From Phocoena phocoena (lineage: Eukaryota > Chordata > Mammalia > Artiodactyla > Phocoenidae): a DNA stretch of 64,000 nucleotides. The stretch covers positions 112,855,316-112,919,315 of the forward strand of contig NC_089222.1 in NCBI RefSeq assembly GCF_963924675.1, in the 5' to 3' direction. The notes beneath the pieces were generated by a model, which saw only the letters and a program-made list of their open reading frames with translations, was not told the origin of the DNA and ran no database searches. Made by a program: the position numbers and the translations under genes. Positions 58,131 through 64,000 of the stretch are shown here, in pieces. Numbering within the stretch: position 1 is the stretch's first letter; every line of letters starts with the position of its first letter.

Positions 58131-59829
58131 CAAGATAGTGATAGAAAATCCAATGCTCACAGACATCCTGGTACCGGACAGAGGATAGTGGTCAGAGAAT
58201 GAAAGAACAAATTTTTCACAACTTGGCAAGTTGACATCACTTAATCTTATAAAGTAACATGAATCATGGGAAAAATTGCTTTCAATGAACCTGAGCACTG
58301 AAAGAAGAGGAAAAGCACCACACAAAAGGAAAGCGCCATGGGGGAACCTGATTTCATCTCAACACCAAAACCATGGAATCACTGCTTGACATGGAATTTT
58401 GAGATTACTCACATACATTGCAAGATAACTGAGATTTATTTATTTGAGCCATACTTGAATATTAAGTAATGTGAAGTACAATAGAAAACACTTCTTTAAT
58501 ATCTCCTGCAATTATCCCTCTATCACCAAAGGCTGCTTAACCTCTAATTTGTGTTTCATGCATAACACTGTCTCCTCCCCACTGCACTCTGTAATCTGAA
58601 GTGGATCTCAACCCTCTCTCTACTAATGACGGTGCTGATCCAGCATTCAGACTCTGCTTAACATTTGTTTCTTGCACTCATGGATTTCATCATGGTTGAT
58701 TGTTTTATGTTTCTTTTCATAAAGCCTAAGGTATTTGTCTCATTTGTTGTTGAATTTTTTTATTGTTAATTCCAAGTTTAAGCTCCTTGAATTGAACAAT
58801 TAAAAAAATGAATAAAATTTTTTCCAGGATAGATATATATACACCTTAAATAACACCATATTTGTATGTGTAAGACATATGCAAGATGCTTAATTTTTAA
58901 AATGTATCCTACATCTTTATGCATTAGTTCATATATGATAAAATTTTATATAAGCATGCTGCATTTTTGCAAAATAGGAAAAATACACCCTATTCAGAAT
59001 ATTGTCAAAGATAATTTACAATATTGTCTCTAACTATTAAGTTTTATATAAAAAACAAAATCTTTCTTGGGATCCATCTACAGAAAAATATATAGATGTA
59101 AACATATATATATATATATATATATATATGTAAAAATACTCCTATATAATTAGTAATAGGATAATTGGAAACAACCTAATTTTCCATCTATAGGGAATTA
59201 GCTACATAACTAATGATATATATAATGCAAAATATTTATACAGATATTTAAAAGAAATGACTTGCTCATTTAAGAAATATGTGCATCTTCTATAGTAAGG
59301 GAAAGAATCAATAAAGAAGGAGCATAATAAGATTACACATTTTTCTAAAAATATATGGTTTGGAATTTTCTACTGATTAACTTTCTTATATTTAAAAATT
59401 TATAGGCAGCATACACGATTTTTCAAATTCAGTTGCTATAAAAAAAGAGACCTAAACAGTTAAATATATCTAAAGGATGTACAGATCTAAATTTTTCAGT
59501 TTTTAACTATTTATTTATTTTAATACCCTTGTTTCTATAACAAGAAAACTAATTTATCTTAACAAAAACACCAATAATAATTCGTATTTAACTATAATAA
59601 ATGCAGGGAGGGAGGTCAAATAAATATATAGATAAAAAGATCACTAAGTTTACATCAGTTGTGGTTCAAATAAAAGTATTATTATTAGTTAATAAAATCT
59701 ATATATTTTGCCATTTTATTTTAATAAATCTTAATATTATGATAATAATAATTAGTAAGCCAATAATTCAATTAAGCAAGAAACATGATTAAGTAAATAT
59801 TAATAAATGTATAGGTAATTTGTTAAATC
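58131..59829. other. No recognised gene; (TA)n at 59104
   Basis: AT-rich, no supported gene. A TA dinucleotide run lies at 59104-59129. Confidence 0.45.
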
Positions 59830-61282
59830 ACCAAATATTTTATTTTATTTATTTATTTTATTATTATTACTTTTTATACATCTTTATTGGAGTATAATTT
59901 CTTCACAATGCTGTGTTAGTTTCTCTCGTACAGCAAAGTGAATCAGCCATATGCATACATATATCCCTATATCACCTCCCTCTTGAGCCTCCCTCCCACC
60001 CTCTTTATGCCACCCCTCTAGGTCATCGCAAAACACCGAGCTGTTCTCCCCGTGCTCTGCTGCTTCTTCGCGCTAGCTATCTATTTTACATTTAGTAGTG
60101 TATATATGCCGATGCTTCTCTCACTTCACTCGTGTCTCCCTCCCTGTCCCCCTGTCTTCAAGTCCGTTCTCTATGTCTACGTCTTTATTCCTGCCCTGCC
60201 ACTAGGCTCATCAGTACCATTTTTTTTAGATTCCATGTATATTTGTTAACATACAGTATTTATTTTTCTCTTTCTGACTTATTTCACTCTGTATGACAGA
60301 CTCTAAGACCATCCACCTCACTACAAGTACCTCAATTTCGTTTCCTTTTATGGCTGAGTAATATTCCATTGTATATATGTGTCACATCTTCTTATCTATT
60401 CATCTGTTGAACATTTAGGTTGCTTCCATGTCCTGGCTATTGTAAATAGTGCTGCAATGAACATTGTGTCATGTGTCTCTTTTTGAATTATGGTTTTCTC
60501 AGGGTGTATGCCCAGTAGTGGAATTGCTGGGTCATATGGTAGTTCTATTTTTAGTTTTTTAAGGAACCTCCATACTGTTTTCCATAGTGGTTGTATCAAT
60601 TTACATTCCCACCAACAGTGCAGGAGGGTTCCCTTTTCACCACACCCCCTCCAGCATTTACTGTTTCTAGATTTTTTGATAATGTCCATTCTGACCAGTG
60701 TGAGGTGATACCTCATTGTACTTTTCATTTGCATTTCTCTAATAATTAGTGATGTTGAGCATCTTTTCATGTGCCTCTTGGCCATCTGTATGTTTTCTTT
60801 GGTGAAATGTCTATTTAGGTCTTCCACCCAGTTCTTAATTGGGTTGTTTGTTTTTCTGATGTTGAGCTTCATGAGTTGTTTGTATATTTTGGAGATTAAG
60901 CCCCTCCTGCCTGCCTCTCCTGTTCTCCCTCGGCCTCCTTCCTATGGCCCCAGGATCCACATGGCCCAAGGGAGGCCTCTGAGGGTATATGACCCAGCCT
61001 GAGAGCTGGGCAGGCTAGCCAGGCATGCTTCCTAGGCTGATTGGGCAGGCGATATGCTTGGCGCACTCTTCCCTGATCCAAGTCCCCGAGGGTCCCTCCA
61101 GGCATGGGACCCTCCCCCCTGCTCCCAGCCACACCTCAGGGGCTGTGGTCCTGTCTGGCCTCCACTTCTCCTCCCCCTTCAGTCCCCCCATGTCCTACTG
61201 GTTCACTTGGGGGTTCCTCCCGTCTCCTTGGGCATCAACATCCCTCACCAGCATCCGGCAGTTGCCCTAACCAAATATTTTA
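59830..61282 (-). mobile_element. Chimeric L1 insertion with GC-rich 5' segment
   Basis: A minus-strand L1 3' half: T-rich tail at 59843, 3' UTR, and ORF2 C-terminus with a 158-codon open piece at 60396-60872 containing the [18 protein letters not shown] motif. L1 homology ends at GGAGATTAA (60899). The next 370 bp (60900-61269) are GC-rich and not L1. The direct repeat ACCAAATATTTTA at 59830-59842 and 61270-61282 encloses both, and the right copy reads TTTT/AG, an L1 endonuclease-like site. One insertion event therefore delivered both parts. Confidence 0.88.
60900..61269 (-). other. GC-rich non-L1 segment of the chimeric insertion
   Basis: About 60% or more G+C by eye against an AT-rich background. 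Both strands have open frames of about 80 codons (60896-61132 minus; 61025-61270 and 61054-61293 plus) but with GC-rich composition this means little. Read in L1 sense it runs from 61269 to 60900 into L1. It could come from a host transcript, a satellite RNA or other RNA joined by template switching. I do not recognise the source. Confidence 0.6.
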
Positions 61283-64000
61283 GAATTGTATAAAGTGCTT
61301 TGAGAATAACTGAAATATATGGAATATGTACTCTGTGGTCATAGTTATTTATACTTATATCATCATTCTAGAATGAATAGAAACAAAGAAAAAGGAAACA
61401 TTTACAGTTAGATATGAGTCTGCTTTCAAATAATCAATTTTTTTATAATTTTCATCTTATATAATGGACACCTGTCCTTGTTACCATGGTAACATGAATA
61501 TAAACTTATAGTTTGCATAGCTTATAATCTAAGAAACTTTTCATAGCTGCTCTCACAGTCTAAACAGAGGACAACTGCGTTTATAGATACTTTAGTTTCC
61601 AAGACAACATGATGTGCATTCACGCGACTCTATGGAAACCAACAAACTTGCAATTGGTGTTGAACACTTATGTTAACCAAACTCTGTTGGTCTCTCAATA
61701 TAAATACAAATGAAAGGAGGATGGGCAGCTCTTCACCTCCATGTTTCAAAATTATGCATCCAAGACCAAATTTGCTTTGGCATCCCCTGGATGAAAGTAC
61801 TATATAGTTACAATATTACATTGTTATTTATAGCATAAACAAAATATGACTATATTTTTAGAGCCAAAATTATTTCTAAATATTTATCAAGAGAAAGCAC
61901 TGTTTTTCTCTATCCCTAATATACTAAGGTTTTCCTGTACAAAGCAAGGTTTTGGAAACAATTCTTTCAAAAAATTTATACCAAAGTCTTTTAACAGATA
62001 TTATTTATTCTGAATTGACAGACTGGCTATTTAAAAATATCCTGTCATTTCTATGTTCAGTGATTCTGATTAGCAAAGTTCAATCCACACATTAAGTAGA
62101 TATTGAAAATCTTCCAATAAAATGCACAAAGTAAATGACATGATAGTTATCTAATAAACCATCTCCTAATTTGCCTTAAAACATTCACAGAGGTATATAC
62201 ATAGTTGCCAGAAATCTAAAAATTTAAAATAATAAACATAAGAAAACTTTTTAGAATTTGTGACAATTTTCTATTAACTACACAAGTATTAATATGGTAA
62301 AGCATGGTCACTAGCAAATAAGCTATATGGAGGATTCAGCCTTCACATAACATTTTCCCCAAATAAGACCCATAGGATTTGTGTAAAACAGGCAAGCATT
62401 GGCTTTATTGAATGTGTTCAAATTTGGGAAGAGGCTTAGATTCATTCCCTCTTATTTCTTCCTTAATCAGTACTCAACAAACAAGTTAAAGAAGGGTGTG
62501 AATTTCAACACAGGAATACTTATAGAATGTACAAAAATAGAATTGTGAGAAGGTAGATAAATAGCTCCAACATCTATAAATGCAGAGAATATTCACTCTA
62601 CTCAAATTAATTATGAGATAATAGACAGTTCCAATCCAAATACCAATGGCAATGGGATATTTTGCTAAAGAGGGCAATTAGAGATAGTGATCAAAGGCAT
62701 CTCAAATAATCTGACCTACTGGCAAAAAGTTTATTTTTCAGAGTTGCAATAAATTATTGTCATTTGAGCATCTGCTGGCAGATTAGTAACTAACCTAGAT
62801 TTGGGATTGTTACCTCTAGTGAGGGAAAAATTACTTACTATGCAGAAACAATATCAATTTCTAGTTGGCATGTTGATCATATCCTTAACATGCTGAATGA
62901 ATGAATAACTGACTCTATAGAATAAAACTAAGAACAAAGTTGACAAAGATATCCTTAATGTCATTAAAGTGTCAATAATTTTTACCTCTATTTATCTTAC
63001 TAGGTATTTATAACTTTTTTCATGGTAAGGTAAAACTAGACTCTTAAGTGCCTTGACTAAATAATCTTCAAATCTATTTGTCACATTTGATGAATTGCAA
63101 CATGAAATTCAAATATGGTTGATTTGACATGTCTAAAATGTCATGTCAAGAAACATCGCTTTCTAATTTCTAGGAGAATAAAGGCTTACTAGAGTACTGA
63201 AATATGAACCATTGTCTGAATTCCAGAGAAATTGTACTAGAAATTGTGAAAATGGAAGTAAACTTGATAAAGCAATCATTAATCTATACTATAATCTATA
63301 GTGCAAGTATAGCAATCTATAGTACAAGAGAAGATAGAAAGATGTTGCATCCTTTCCCAAATAGCTAACTTCTCAATCAGAGAAGTCTATATCAACCAGA
63401 AAACCAGACAGGCATTTTTCTATTTGGTAAGCCTGAGGTTGGAGAATGAAGTGAAAGTATTATTTCTTTGTGTCTTTATGATTTTTAATTCTGTGAACTT
63501 CTTACTATGTACAAGGAAAAATAGATATTATATTATCTTGGTAACACTAGAAGAACTACCAGGAATTGCTTTCAGGAAGATATTAGCTGAAAACTAATTT
63601 GTGGCCCAGAATCAATTTTGATCTTAAATATACCATAATATTTTCCAGGATATACATCTGAAATATATCACATGTACCTGTAGATTTAGAGGGAAGGAAT
63701 AACTACAGTTTTTTTCTAAAGAAATCCACAAAGAATGTTTCCTGATTATATTACTCACTTACAAGAAGTTTGAATACATTCTCATGTATAAAATTCTCTG
63801 GCAGCAATGAGACTTTTGAAAATATGGGGAGTTAAAAACACTGTATCCATATTTAATTCAGTAGAATTTAAGGTATTTCTGGAAAGGAATCTTGTTTCAT
63901 GGATTTTATGAACAAAAATAATCTTAGGAAATCCTGTAGTTTAACATTCCTTAATTACCTATGAGAAAACCAAGATCCAACAAAGATTAGTGACTAGCCC
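61283..64000. other. Repeat-poor region, no recognised gene
   Basis: 2.7 kb in which I recognise no interspersed repeat and no exon. Part of it (about 61440-61740) contains a perfect X-box-type palindrome and could be conserved non-coding sequence. Confidence 0.45.
61480..61493. promoter_or_regulatory. RFX X-box-type palindrome
   Basis: GTTACCATGGTAAC is a perfect 14-bp palindrome fitting the RFX consensus GTNRCC-(0-3)-RGYAAC. A weaker similar motif, GTTTCCAAGACAAC, lies about 110 bp downstream. Binding is inferred from the motif alone. Confidence 0.5.

Overview
This is a mammalian nuclear window, almost certainly from a cetacean. The key evidence is nine copies of tRNA-derived SINEs of the CHR type (cetacean/hippo/ruminant group), several with near-consensus sequence and intact target-site duplications. 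No BovB LINE or Bov-tA SINE was recognised, which argues against a ruminant; a hippopotamus is the main alternative. I recognise no host protein-coding gene, exon, tRNA or rRNA. The window is AT-rich intergenic or deep intronic DNA built up by successive waves of retrotransposons.

The centrepiece is one complete, very young LINE-1 on the plus strand (32454-40093, about 7.6 kb), bounded by a perfect 15-bp target-site duplication. It has a long CpG-rich 5' UTR (about 2.5 kb) with a YY1-type motif at its start, a 38-bp tandem array, a 270-bp direct duplication and long pyrimidine tracts. ORF1 carries one in-frame stop at codon 43. ORF2 is uninterrupted, with every endonuclease, reverse transcriptase and Cys-rich motif I could check in place. 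A poly(A) signal and A-tail close the element.

Layout. 1-12 kb: old L1 and antisense L2 remnants, an L1 3' end with a possible short 3' transduction (2296-2745), two adjacent SINEs (3333-3940) and a twin-primed L1 (4538-4831). 12-24 kb: SINEs including a tail-less one (14878-15021), old L1M, an L2 patchwork interrupted by a MaLR-like LTR, LTR fragments and a hAT element with its 8-bp target duplication. 24-32 kb: an old L1M/HAL1 element carrying a MER1-type hAT and a younger L1 fragment, then antisense L2 and a MIR. 32-40 kb: the young L1. 40-54 kb: old L1M, MaLR, two SINEs, an L1 with an internal inverted duplication, antisense L2 and another HAL1/L1M. 54-61 kb: L1 fragments, one with a 335-bp insert of unknown origin, and a chimeric L1 insertion (59843-61269) whose 5' end is about 370 bp of GC-rich non-L1 DNA. 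61-64 kb: repeat-poor DNA containing a perfect RFX X-box-type palindrome.

The mobile parts work together in the usual way: L1 ORF2 protein supplies the endonuclease and reverse transcriptase, and the SINEs, which have L1-style target duplications and A-tails, depend on that machinery. Family names for old repeats come from recognised sequence patterns, not database searches, and their edges are approximate.
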